Of a stretch of DNA of 64,000 nucleotides, positions 28,716 to 37,980 are shown in pieces. A program made the translations under genes and the position numbers. The notes beneath the pieces are model-generated. The model did no database searches. It had not been told where the DNA came from and saw only the letters and a list, made by a program, of their open reading frames with translations. How positions within the stretch are numbered: position 1 is the stretch's first letter; the number at the start of each line of letters is the position of its first letter. Source of the stretch: Medakamo hakoo (taxonomy: Eukaryota; Chlorophyta; Trebouxiophyceae; Coccomyxaceae); NCBI GenBank assembly GCA_026636295.1, contig CP089459.1, positions 124,001-188,000 of the forward strand, in the 5' to 3' direction.

Positions 28716-30773
28716 CTACGCGGGCAGCGGCGGTAGGGCGTCGCCCTTGCATCCATCCCTGTACGCCCCCAGCCCGGGCCGGCAGCAGGCAGCGCGGGAA
28801 CCGTACACCCGCACGCCCGCGTCCGCGGCTCTCACCAGGGCGGCGCGGTCGCCCACCGGGTCAGACACCGCAGCAGACTCGCACGCGTCGGCCGACTCGA
28901 CGCAGGCGCCCTTGGCTTTGCCCGCCGTCGCCGGGTCCGGGATCCAGCAGCCCGTAGGGCAGCCTTCCCCACGGCCCGGAGCGGCGGCCGAGGCCAGCGC
29001 ACGCGAGCGCGCGCCCGCCGCGGCCACGATCGCAAAGGTCGACGCGTCGCCGTCGCCGACGCCATAGTCCGTCGGCTTGACGCCCTCGTACACGCTCACG
29101 TCCCACCGCCAGAACGCGGCGCCGGCCAGGGGGGAGGGCTGCGTGGGCGCCACGGAGGCGTTGCCCTCCAGCGCGCCCGTCACCCAGCCGTACACCTCGC
29201 GGAAGAGGGGGTCGCGCTGCGCCTTCACGCCCCGGCCCCACCCGCCGGGGGCCTTGGACTTGGGCAGCGCCTTGCCAAACTCCTGCAACAGGAGCGGCTT
29301 GCCCAGGTCCGCCGCCGCCGCCGCGTGCGCGTCCAGCCAGGCCCGGCTCCACCCCCCGCCCTCCCGGTCCCAGTTGTCGGGCCACAGGTGGACCGTCGCA
29401 AAGTCGACGGGCGCAAACGCGTGGTCGCGTGCAAAGTCCTGGCCCGTCCCCGCGCCCCACTCGCCCGGGTTGGACGCGTTGCGGGCGTCGCCAGGACCGA
29501 AAAAGCCTTCCTCGCCGATGGTGACGAGGGACTGGGTGCCGGCCTTGACGTGCGCCGCCATTTCTTCGACCCAGGCGGGCAGGGCGGCCGCACACTCGGG
29601 CACGGCGCCCAACTCGCACCGCGGCTCGTTCAGCAGGTTCCAGGCTAGAATCGTCGGGTCGTCGCCGTAGCGGCGGCCGTTGAAGGTGTTGACGCGGTGG
29701 AGCAGGGTGTCGGCCCACCGCTTGTAGATGGTGCGGGCGCCTGGGAACAGGGGGTGGGGTGGGCGGTGGGTGTGGTGAAGGGGTCAGGGGGCGGGTGGAG
29801 GCGCTGCAAGGTGGCGTCCGGAGGGCGGTTCCGTTTCGCTTTCGTTTCCCACGGCGGATGCGGGACGGCGCGGCACACTGCCTGACCAAGCGTGCGTGCG
29901 TGCGTGCGTTTGGGACCCAAAAAAAAAACACGCACCCTCATCCGTGAAAAACAGCGCGTGCCGCGCGGTTTCATACGCCAACGCCTTGGCCGACAGCTTG
30001 TCCCCATCGAAATCACCGGCTTTGTCCTTGGGACGGCGGGACGTGCGTTTGGGCGCCGTGGGCGACCAGTCGACGATCTCGTCCACGCCGCCCGCGGCCT
30101 TCCAGTTGTCGAGCAGCGAGAGAATGACCTTCAGGCCGACCGCCCGCGACGCGTCGAGCAAAAAGTCCAGGGCCTGGAGCGCGTCCTCGTCCGCGTACTC
30201 GCCGCGCGCCTCCAGGACGCGGTGCGCCGGGTCGGTCGTGTGGGCAAACAGGCGGACGGTGTTGAGGCCGTGCAGCCGCGTCGCGTTGGAGAGCATGGAG
30301 GCGATGAGGGACCGCCCACTCCGCCCGCCGACCATGGCGTTTGTGCGCGGGCCGGCCATGGACTTGGGCAGCAGGTCGTGCGCGTTGAAGCCGGAGACGT
30401 AAAATGGCCGGCACTGGTGCATGAGGGCCGTGCCGGCCACGGTCACAAAGCCTTCGTCGTCCGCGAACGGCAGGGGGCCGGCCCGGGGCGGCGGCGCCTT
30501 GGGGCGGTGCCCAAAGCCCAGGCGGCCGAAGGCGGACCCGATGGACGCGACGGCCGTGCCGACGCCGCCCGTGGTGGCGCCCAGGATGGCCAGGACGAAG
30601 GCGGCCAGGCCGAGCGCGCCGATCAGGGTGTGGCGGCGGTAGCCAGATGGCCGTGCCTGGGGCGCGTTGCCAAACCCGGACGACGCTTCGACGTCAGGTG
30701 GGGAGGCCCGGCCCCGGGGAGGGGAGGCCCGGTGGCGAGCGGGGGAGGAGGGCGGGTCCAGCGGGCCGAACAT
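28716..30773 (-). CDS. GH5 beta-mannanase-like, type II membrane protein
   Basis: Exons (minus) 30773-29936 and 29740-28716, 620 residues. It resembles plant/fungal endo-beta-1,4-mannanases of glycoside hydrolase family 5. The acid/base Glu is in WNLLNEPRC (E318), and the nucleophile is in LLLQEFGK (E433), 115 residues later as in the family. Other core motifs are FYVSGFNAHDL, HGLNTVRLFAHTTDP and ATVHLWPDNWDR. Near the N-terminus a membrane helix (LIGALGLAAFVLAILGATTG) after a basic cytosolic tail makes it a Golgi or surface type II protein. The C-terminal 100 residues add a Cys-rich segment (GCPTGCWIPDP, AACCRPGLGAYRDGC) that I do not recognise. The likely job is trimming wall mannan. The intron carries a GCGT repeat. 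Confidence 0.85.
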
Positions 30774-31368
30774 GGCTGGGCGCGTGGGGGACGGACGGCG
30801 GACGGGCGGGGCTGTGCTTGATGGGGGGATGGGAAGGCGGGGCGGTGAGACAGGGCGCGAAGTTGGCGCCGCGGGCGTGCTGAGGGCCCGCGCGCAGGTG
30901 GATTGGGCTCAGCGTCCCGTATCTTTCACCTCAGCGTGTTGTGGAAATCCGTCGAGATCGTGCTGTGGGGCGTGAGATGGACGCCGAGACCGGCAGCGGG
31001 CGGCGTGGGCGTCGCGCGGCGGGCGAGCGAAATTGCGCGCTCGCTGGCCAGCGGCGCGTTGCAAAATTGGGGCCGCGCCGGAAACGCACCTGGTCCGAGC
31101 GTGCGTGCGTCAGTCGTCGGCGAGCCGGGTAGAGTGCTCTGGACGAGACCTTCGGTGAGAAAAGGGGCCGCCGGTCCGCGCGCGGCCTGGGCGGGGGAGG
31201 CGCGAGCGCGGCGTGTTGTGCGTGTGAGAGGAGCGGGGCAACCCCCGGACTGTCTTCCATATGCGGCCGACGTGCGCGCCGCCCCTTTGCTCCCCGCCTC
31301 CCACGAAGCACACAGTCGAAAAGCAAATATGCAAGGGTAAACAAGGCAACACACGCCCCGCACCTCCT
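30774..31368. other. Gap upstream of the mannanase-like gene
   Basis: 595 bp between two minus-strand genes (mannanase-like start and SOUL stop). It must hold the mannanase-like promoter and perhaps a 5' UTR exon. Nothing beyond GC-rich sequence and a GCGT-type run near 31102 was seen. Confidence 0.45.
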
Positions 31369-32352
31369 TCAGGCGTTCGCCGTCGCCGCACCGCCACCAC
31401 CACCGCCCGCCTCTTTCACACCCACTTCCAGTGCGTGCAGTTGCTGCCACCGCGGCGCAAACGGCGGGTAGTACCCCAGCAGGCGCGGCGGGACGGAACC
31501 CTCATCCAGCGCCCACCGCCCGCCACTGCCCGCCAGCGCGGACTTCAGCTCGGCCAGGCGGGCCGCGACCATGGCGTCGTCCGGGCGGGGGCCGCCACGC
31601 CAGGCGACGCGCGCGACCGTGACGGCGGGCACGGCCGCCACCCTCACATTCGGGTTGGACGGGATGGGCAGGGACGCCGGCCCGTCGTAGGACGACGGCA
31701 TGACAAACTGGACGGTGTAGGACCCGCCCGGCGCGCCGCTGGACGCGGCGGTGGCCGGCGGGCGCATGACGACGGGGCTGGTCATGGCGATCTTGCCGCC
31801 GGACCCGCCCGACACCAGCATCTTGTCGCCGGCCAGGACGGCCGGGTCGGTGTACGGCGCCGACGGCGCCGCGTCGGCGCCCGCGCCGTCCGGCCGCGCT
31901 TCATTCCCGCCAAAGATGTATGACGCCACGCTCCGAAACCCGCGGCTGGCGGCGTGCCGCATGGAGTCGGCTTGCACAGTCACCGTCGCGACGGTCGTGG
32001 GTTCATACCGCCAGACCTGGACGGACGGCGACCGGTCAAACCAGGCGCGGACGGACGAGCCCAGCGTGGCCAGGACGGTGTGTTTGGGCTTTTCGCACCG
32101 CGCGACTTCGGCCCTGTGTGTTTGGGTGGGGAGAGAGACTGTGAGGGAGCGGCCCGGGCGGGCGGCGGCCGGGAAGGGAGAGAGGGAGGCTCCCTCCCGC
32201 TCTCCCTCCCCGGGGTTGAAGAGGAAGGTAGCACGATAACACAGCAAGGCGCGAAAAACGCACCACGTCGCCAGCGGCCACAGTGGGCAGACAGCGGACC
32301 CGATGACGCCCGCAGCCGAGGTGAGGATAGAGGACGCAGACGTGGTCGTCAT
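31369..32352 (-). CDS. SOUL heme-binding family protein
   Basis: Exons (minus) 32352-32264 and 32113-31369, 277 residues. SOUL/HBP proteins bind heme or tetrapyrroles; in plants and algae some sit in plastoglobules or the eyespot. The domain begins SVQVWRYEPTTVATVTVQ, continues with GFRSVASYIFGGNE, KIAMTSPVVMR (a hallmark) and YTVQFVMPSSYDGPASLPIP, then VARVAWRGG and ends around RLLGYYPPFAPRW. The N-terminus has a hydrophobic stretch (SSILTSAAGVIGSAVCPLWP) that could be a signal anchor or part of a transit sequence, so location is not certain. It starts 222 bp from the divergent fibrillin gene. Confidence 0.9.
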   Translation of the reverse strand: MTTTSASSILTSAAGVIGSAVCPLWPLATWCVFRALLCYRATFLFNPGEGEREGASLSPFPAAARPGRSLTVSLPTQTHRAEVARCEKPKHTVLATLGSSVRAWFDRSPSVQVWRYEPTTVATVTVQADSMRHAASRGFRSVASYIFGGNEARPDGAGADAAPSAPYTDPAVLAGDKMLVSGGSGGKIAMTSPVVMRPPATAASSGAPGGSYTVQFVMPSSYDGPASLPIPSNPNVRVAAVPAVTVARVAWRGGPRPDDAMVAARLAELKSALAGSGGRWALDEGSVPPRLLGYYPPFAPRWQQLHALEVGVKEAGGGGGGAATANA

Positions 32353-32574
32353 GGCGGCGACGGCGATGGCGGAGGCGTGGGGTATGCAGGAGGGTTCGCC
32401 GGCAAAGGGGCGGACGGAAACGAATGGAGCGTACGGAAGAGCGTGTGGAAGGGAAAACACGTCGCTGCAAACGTGTGTTCTTTCTTTTTTCTCTCGCACA
32501 CACGGCCACGCGCGCGGGAGGACCGCACACGTGCTCGACCCACCCAAGGACGCGCTCCTCCAGAATAGCGCCCA
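32353..32574. promoter_or_regulatory. Divergent promoter, SOUL / fibrillin
   Basis: 222 bp between start codons of two genes whose families are both found in plastid lipid droplets. A T-rich patch (about 32481-32494) is the only visible feature. Confidence 0.5.
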
Positions 32575-34179
32575 ATGCTCCGCCCGACGCCGACGGCTAG
32601 GTGCCGCGCGGCGCCGCTCGCGCTCGTGCGCGCGCCGCGCACGGCTGCCGCCCCCGCCCGCGTCGTCCCACGCTCCGCCCCGCCCTCCTTAGCCGACGGC
32701 ATAGCTGTCAAGCTGGGTGCAGATGAGTCTGAAAGCGAGGACCGCCTGCGCAGCGTCCTGCCGTCGTCCGGCGTAGCCATGCAAGGCGCCGCGGCGCCGG
32801 CCGCAGCGCCGGCCGCGCCAACCTCGCCCACCCAGGGCGGTGGGCCGCCGGGCGGCCGACGCACGGCGCCCGCGTCCGCGTCCGCGTCCGCCCGGGCCAC
32901 CATCATGGAGATTGTGTCCTCGGCCACGGGCCGCGGTAAAGCCGGCCTGTCCCCCGCCGACGCCGCAGCCTTTGCAGCCGCCGTCGCGACTCTGGAGGCC
33001 GACGGCGGCGTCCCCGCGCCCAGCCGCACGGCCGACCCGCGCCTGGCCGGCCGGTGGGCGCTGCTCTTCACCGAAAACGCCGCCAACACGTCGTCGCCCA
33101 TCCAGAAATCCTTTACCGGCATCGATGCGGTCAACATTTACCAAGAGGTGTCGCCCGCCGTGCGTGCGGACGACGGGACCCTGACCGCGCCGGCCGCGGT
33201 CACAAACGTGGTGTCGACGCCGCTCGGCACGCTCCGCGTCCGCGCGCGCGCGTCGACCGCGTCCGCCCCCATCCCGGGCTTCAAGCCTCGCTCCGGTGCT
33301 GGCATTCCGTTGTTGGGCAAGTCCGTGTCCACCCCGCCCTCGCACCCGGGCGTGCGCCTGGACTTTGCGTTCCAGTCCGCGGCGTTCTACTGGAAGCGGG
33401 CCGGCCTCCCCCCGGTCCCTTACCCCGTCCCGTTCGCCCTGCTTGAATCCCTGGGCGGGCCCCTGGCCGACGAGGTCAAGGGCTGGTTGGACGTGACGTA
33501 CCTGTCGCCCGACGGCGCGTTCCGCCTGTCCCGCGGCAACAAGGGCACGCTGTTTGTGCTCGTGAAGGCGCCCGGGCCCGCGGAGGAGCTGGCGGCCGCG
33601 CGGTCGGCCGGCCTGGACGCGGCGGGCGTGTCGGCGCTGGCGACCGACCTGGCCACGTCCGGCGCGGGCGTGCCCTCGCCCGCCACCTCCCCGCTCGCCG
33701 CGGGGCGCTGGCGCCTCGTCTGGTCCGAACAAGCGCCCGACGCAAACCCCCTCCAAAAACGCCTTGCAGACAAAGTGGACAACTGGCAAGTGATCAGGGC
33801 CGACGGGACCGCGGAAAACGTGGTGAACCTCCTCCCGGGCGGCGCGGTCCAGGTCGTGGCCGTCGCCGAGTGCGGGCCCGCGTCGGCGACACGGACGCGC
33901 ATCAACATCACGGGCGTGGAACTGCGCCTCCTGGGCGGCCTGGTCAGGCTGCCCCTGTCCCGGCGCGGCCCGCCGCGCGCGCGCGCGGGCGCGGCGAGCA
34001 CAACGGCCCCTGGCAAAAGGGGCGGCGCGGCGTCCAAGGCTCCTGCCGCCGCCACCAAGGGCCTGGCGGCCGCGCGCCCGACGGGCGACGGCTTCATCGA
34101 CTGGCTGTTCCTGTCGCCCGACCTGCGCGTGACGCGCGGGTCCAAGGGCAGCCTGTTTGTGCACGTGCGGGATGATTGA
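32575..34179 (+). CDS. FBN: Double-domain PAP/fibrillin plastid lipid protein
   Basis: A single exon encodes 534 residues. PAP/fibrillins coat plastoglobules and thylakoid margins and carry lipids or quinones. The protein holds two copies of the domain. The first (about 105-335) reads ADPRLAGRWALLFTENAA, SFTGIDAVNIYQEV, then WLDVTYLSPDGAFRLSRGNK and GTLFVLVK. The second (about 350-530) reads LAAGRWRLVWSEQAPDANPL, NWQVIRADGTAENVVNL, then FLSPDLRVTRGSKGSLFVHV. The same ending motif (LSPD.R..RG.KG.LFV) in both copies shows an internal duplication. The N-terminus (MLRPTPTARCRAAPLALVRA and on) is a clear transit peptide. It is longer than most single-domain fibrillins, and the second copy is interrupted by an Ala/Lys-rich loop. 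Exact FBN subgroup not assigned. Confidence 0.88.
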   Translation: MLRPTPTARCRAAPLALVRAPRTAAAPARVVPRSAPPSLADGIAVKLGADESESEDRLRSVLPSSGVAMQGAAAPAAAPAAPTSPTQGGGPPGGRRTAPASASASARATIMEIVSSATGRGKAGLSPADAAAFAAAVATLEADGGVPAPSRTADPRLAGRWALLFTENAANTSSPIQKSFTGIDAVNIYQEVSPAVRADDGTLTAPAAVTNVVSTPLGTLRVRARASTASAPIPGFKPRSGAGIPLLGKSVSTPPSHPGVRLDFAFQSAAFYWKRAGLPPVPYPVPFALLESLGGPLADEVKGWLDVTYLSPDGAFRLSRGNKGTLFVLVKAPGPAEELAAARSAGLDAAGVSALATDLATSGAGVPSPATSPLAAGRWRLVWSEQAPDANPLQKRLADKVDNWQVIRADGTAENVVNLLPGGAVQVVAVAECGPASATRTRINITGVELRLLGGLVRLPLSRRGPPRARAGAASTTAPGKRGGAASKAPAAATKGLAAARPTGDGFIDWLFLSPDLRVTRGSKGSLFVHVRDD

Positions 34180-34451
34180 TGGAGCGGGGATTGAGGGCAG
34201 TGCTTTTTCTGTTGGTGGTGATGCTTGGGGCTGTGTAGTCGATATTCTGTGTGCGGTTGATTGAGAAGGGGCGGGGCGGGCCCGCTGGGGGCCTCAGTGT
34301 CACAAGGATGGCCACAGACAGGTCGCGCGAAAAAACTAGCCGCCGGCCACAGTCAAAAATTAGCCGACAGGGGAGGGAGGCTATCCAGCCCCTGCCCGAC
34401 ACGCATCAACCCCACTCAGGCGCACGCCCGGGCGTGCACGCCTCCAACCAG

Positions 34452-36101
34452 ATGGCGTCACCCATCCGCACGCACGCGACAGCCCGGCTGGCGGCCGCCC
34501 TGCGCTCGCGGTGCACCAATTGCTGCCTGTTTTCGTCGCGGCCCGCGACGCCACCGCGGGCGGTGACGGAGACAGCCGCGACGCCCAGCACGAGTTCCGC
34601 AGATACAGACACACCTGCGTACAAGCGCGACAGTCGCCGGCGGCGCCGTAACAAAACGTCATCCTCCGCCAAACCTCCGCCCGCACACACCACGCCCCAC
34701 CCGGCCCGCTGCCCACTCCCACAACCGCCGCCCGGGGCCGTCGACCCGCCGTCCTACGCCGCCCGCCTGGACCACAAAGTGTCGGTGCTGACGGACCTGT
34801 TGTCCTCTGTGGGAGCGTTGCCGCCGTCCCCGCTGGCCGTCTACGCGTCCCCGCCCGCAGCGTACCGTGCGCGCGCCGAGTTCCGGGTCTGGCACGACGG
34901 CGACGACGCGTGTTACGTCATGTTTGACGACCGGCCGGGCGCGGCAGCCGAGACGGCTGGTGGGCGGCCGCCCAAAGTGCGGCTGGAACGCTACCCGATC
35001 GGCAGTCCGCTGATGGCAGCGCTGATGGCGGAGCTGCTGTCTGCGCTGCGGGCCGAGCCCGGCGGCCACGACCCGGCGGTCGCCCCGCTCCGCGCCCGCC
35101 TGTTCCAGGCCAATTTTCTGACGACCACAGTGGGCGAAGCCGTCGTGACACTGGTGTATCATCGTGCTTTAGGCGACGACTGGAAGGCCGCGGCAGAAGG
35201 GTTGAGAGCGCGCCTGGAGCAAGCGGCCATGGCCGCGGCGGCGGCCGCAGGCGGCGCCTGGGCCGCCACCACCGTCGACCTTGTGGGCCGGTCCCGCGGC
35301 CAGCGCGTTGACGTCCACCGCAACCACGCCAGTGAAGCCTACACCATTGCGCCCGGCGTTACCCTGACTTACCGCCACGTCGAAGGCGCATTCTCGCAAC
35401 CCAACCCGGCGGTGTGTGCAAAAATGCTCGCCTGGGCAAAGGCCGCGGCCGCGGGCACTCCGCCCACAGATGGCGGCGGCGCCGGCCTGGCGCCTCACCC
35501 GCCTCGGTCATCCCCACCCCGCCCGGACGATCTCCTGGAACTGTACTGTGGCGGCGGCACTTTCACGGCTGCCCTGGCGCCCGCCTTCCGGCGCACACTG
35601 GCGACCGAAGTGTCTCGCGCGTCGGTCGCGGCCGCGGCCGTCAACCTCGCGACCAACGGGCTGGGCGATGGCACGGGGGATGGCCGGGTCATTGTGCTGC
35701 GGTCCGACGCGGCCGACGTCGCGGCCGTCCTGGCCAACTGCGCGGCGGCGGAGGCGGCGGGAGTCGAGTCCCTCCCACCACCGTCCCCCGACGCCGACCC
35801 GCCGCCCATGAAGATCGGCGGGCGGGCGCCCGGCGCCGTCGACCCACGGTCCTGGGACCTAAAGACCCTGTTTGTCGACCCGCCGCGTGCCGGCGTCGGC
35901 GCGGCCTGTGCCGCTGACTTGTTCCCGCGCTTTGACAGGCTGCTGTACATCTCGTGCAATCCAGCGACCCTGGCCGCGGACGTGGCCGGCCTGACGGGCG
36001 CGGGCGGCACCCACACGCCCGTCGCGGCGGCTCTGTTCGACCAGTTTCCGTACACAGACCACATTGAGGCTGGCTTACTGTTGGAGAGGCGTGCAACATG
36101 A
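34452..36101 (+). CDS. TRMA: TrmA-type tRNA (uracil-5)-methyltransferase
   Basis: A single exon from the ATG at 34452 encodes 549 residues. It would make m5U54 (ribothymidine) in tRNA T-loops. It is the bacterial TrmA type rather than the TRAM-containing eukaryotic TRM2. It has AYRARAEFRVWHDGD, the RNA-contact segment YRHVEGAFSQPNPAV, SAM motif LLELYCGGGTFT, then LFVDPPRAGVG, the nucleophile in YISCNPATLA (C502) and the terminal DHIEAGLLLER with the general base Glu. The first 60 residues (MASPIRTHATARLAAALRSR and on) look like an organelle leader. An upstream in-frame ATG exists but gives an odd basic extension. It converges on the HECT gene 219 bp away. Confidence 0.9.
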   Translation: MASPIRTHATARLAAALRSRCTNCCLFSSRPATPPRAVTETAATPSTSSADTDTPAYKRDSRRRRRNKTSSSAKPPPAHTTPHPARCPLPQPPPGAVDPPSYAARLDHKVSVLTDLLSSVGALPPSPLAVYASPPAAYRARAEFRVWHDGDDACYVMFDDRPGAAAETAGGRPPKVRLERYPIGSPLMAALMAELLSALRAEPGGHDPAVAPLRARLFQANFLTTTVGEAVVTLVYHRALGDDWKAAAEGLRARLEQAAMAAAAAAGGAWAATTVDLVGRSRGQRVDVHRNHASEAYTIAPGVTLTYRHVEGAFSQPNPAVCAKMLAWAKAAAAGTPPTDGGGAGLAPHPPRSSPPRPDDLLELYCGGGTFTAALAPAFRRTLATEVSRASVAAAAVNLATNGLGDGTGDGRVIVLRSDAADVAAVLANCAAAEAAGVESLPPPSPDADPPPMKIGGRAPGAVDPRSWDLKTLFVDPPRAGVGAACAADLFPRFDRLLYISCNPATLAADVAGLTGAGGTHTPVAAALFDQFPYTDHIEAGLLLERRAT

Positions 36102-36231
36102 ACGAAGAGTGTGCTTTGCATCCCTGTTCGAACCCGATTCTTTCATTGTTGCAAAACTCAAGTGCATGCAAACCAAGGGGGCCCGGCTCTCGTATCTTTC
36201 CCCCACACACAGAGGTCACGCCCACGCCCCC

Positions 36232-36278
36232 GCACACACACTGAAAAACCCACACACACCTCTCTCTCTCTCTCTCTG
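36232..36278 (+). repeat. CA and CT microsatellites between converging genes
   Basis: Two CA runs (36232-36240 and around 36250-36259) run into a CT repeat to about 36276, inside the 219 bp gap between TrmA and the HECT gene. Confidence 0.7.
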
Positions 36279-36320
36279 CGTCGCCCCCACCTCTCTTCTT
36301 CTACGCTCTCTCCCCCTCCT

Positions 36321-37938
36321 TCACTCCAACCCAAAGCCTTCCGAGTTCATGATGGCGAGCCTCAACCGGTCGGCCAGGACCTCCTTGGTCGGGTACGCCG
36401 GCAGGAGCAGGGTGTTGAAGCACGTGTGCGCCGTCGGCAGGCGGGCCGCGCCCGCCGCGCCGTCGCGCTGGATGGTGACGCGCAGGGCGCCCAGGCCGCC
36501 GATGGGCGCGCGGTCTGAGCCCGTGAAAAACTTCAAGAACCGGCGGGCTTCCTCGCCGGACAGGCCGCACTCGACGACCTCCCACAGCCAGACGACGGCC
36601 GGCGACTCGGCGGAGTAGCCGCCCTCATACCGGGCGGACTTGCGCAGGGCGCCGAAATCCAGGGATGGGGACCCGCACACCAGGCGTTCCAGCTCCGTCG
36701 CCGAAAACAGGTGGACGGCGGGCCCGCCGCAGACGGCGGAGAAGCCGCGGGCAAACGCCTCGAACTGGGGCGCGACCGACGCGACGAGGACGTGGTGCAC
36801 GTACGCGCTCACGTACGCGCCCCGGTTGTGCGCCGTCACGGGGATGCCCTCTCCACCGGGCACGAGCGGCACTTCCACGGGCGGGCCGCCGGGCGCCACG
36901 CCCGGGACGGACGCCGTGAAGGTGGCGCAAAACGTGTCTTCCACAGTCGCGCCCGGGTCGTCGGCCGGCGGCTCCCACTCCAGCAGCTGGCGCAGGGACC
37001 GCCCGAGCGTCGGCTCCATTTCCTCCAGGTCGCGCAGTTCGGGCGGCTGGCCCAGCAGCTGGCGGTACAGGGCCAGCGGCAGCGGGAAGTCGAGGAGGAC
37101 GGCGTTGTAGACGGCCAGGCCCAGGACGAGGCCCAGGAGCGTGAACGCGTCCTCGCCCTCCAGGCTCGCCGCGTGGAACCAGTACGTCCGGGATTCGGGC
37201 AGGTAGACCAGCATGCCATAGTCCGGGGACAGCAGCTCCGTGACCAGGAGCTGGAAAAACTCCTTCTTCACGCCGCCCGCGTCGATGCCGTCCTCGCCGA
37301 TGAAGTGGACGCGCAGCGGTTTCAGCAGGTCGCGCGGGCGCTGGCGCCCGACCTCCGCCAGGCCGTCTTCGAGCAGGTGCGTCCGCCGCACGCGGATGAT
37401 GCACATGTCCGGGTGGGTGGCGGGCACGCCCGACGCTTCGGGCGGCGGCAGGTTCATGGAGCCGTGGCGGATGGGCCCGCCCGGGTGGTGGTGGTTGGCC
37501 TCGGCGGCCGCCGCCGTCGGCGTCGCGGCGGGCGTCACGCCGCGGGAGGAGCCCGCCGCCGACGCGCGCGCCTCCCGGGCCGCCGCCGCCGTGACTTCCC
37601 GCGCCACGGCCGCCCGGGCGTCGGACGACAGCAGGGCCGGCTGGGCGATGGCCGCGGCGGACGACGATGACGAACCGTCAGCCTCGGGCGCGGGCGCGAC
37701 GGGCGCGCCGCGCCACACCGCCGCCAACAGGCCGCGCAGGGAGGCGGACGCGCGCGGCGGGGACCGGGAGGAGGATGCGGCAGCCCCACCGGACGCCGCC
37801 GCCGCCGCGACAGCGGCTTCCCGGCTGGCTGCTTCGGCCGCGGCCGCGGCGCGGGCTTCGGCGGCCGCCGACCGCTTTTCGGGGACGACGCGTTCCTCGT
37901 CCGGGCCGGCCGCCGCGCCGGCCTCGCCGCCGCCGGCG

Positions 37939-37980
<42 letters not shown>

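Noticed and set aside
18000-29000. RecN, TrmB and glutamate kinase in a row as a transferred bacterial operon
   Set aside because: Genes are on both strands, have introns and leader peptides, and are separated by typical eukaryotic genes.
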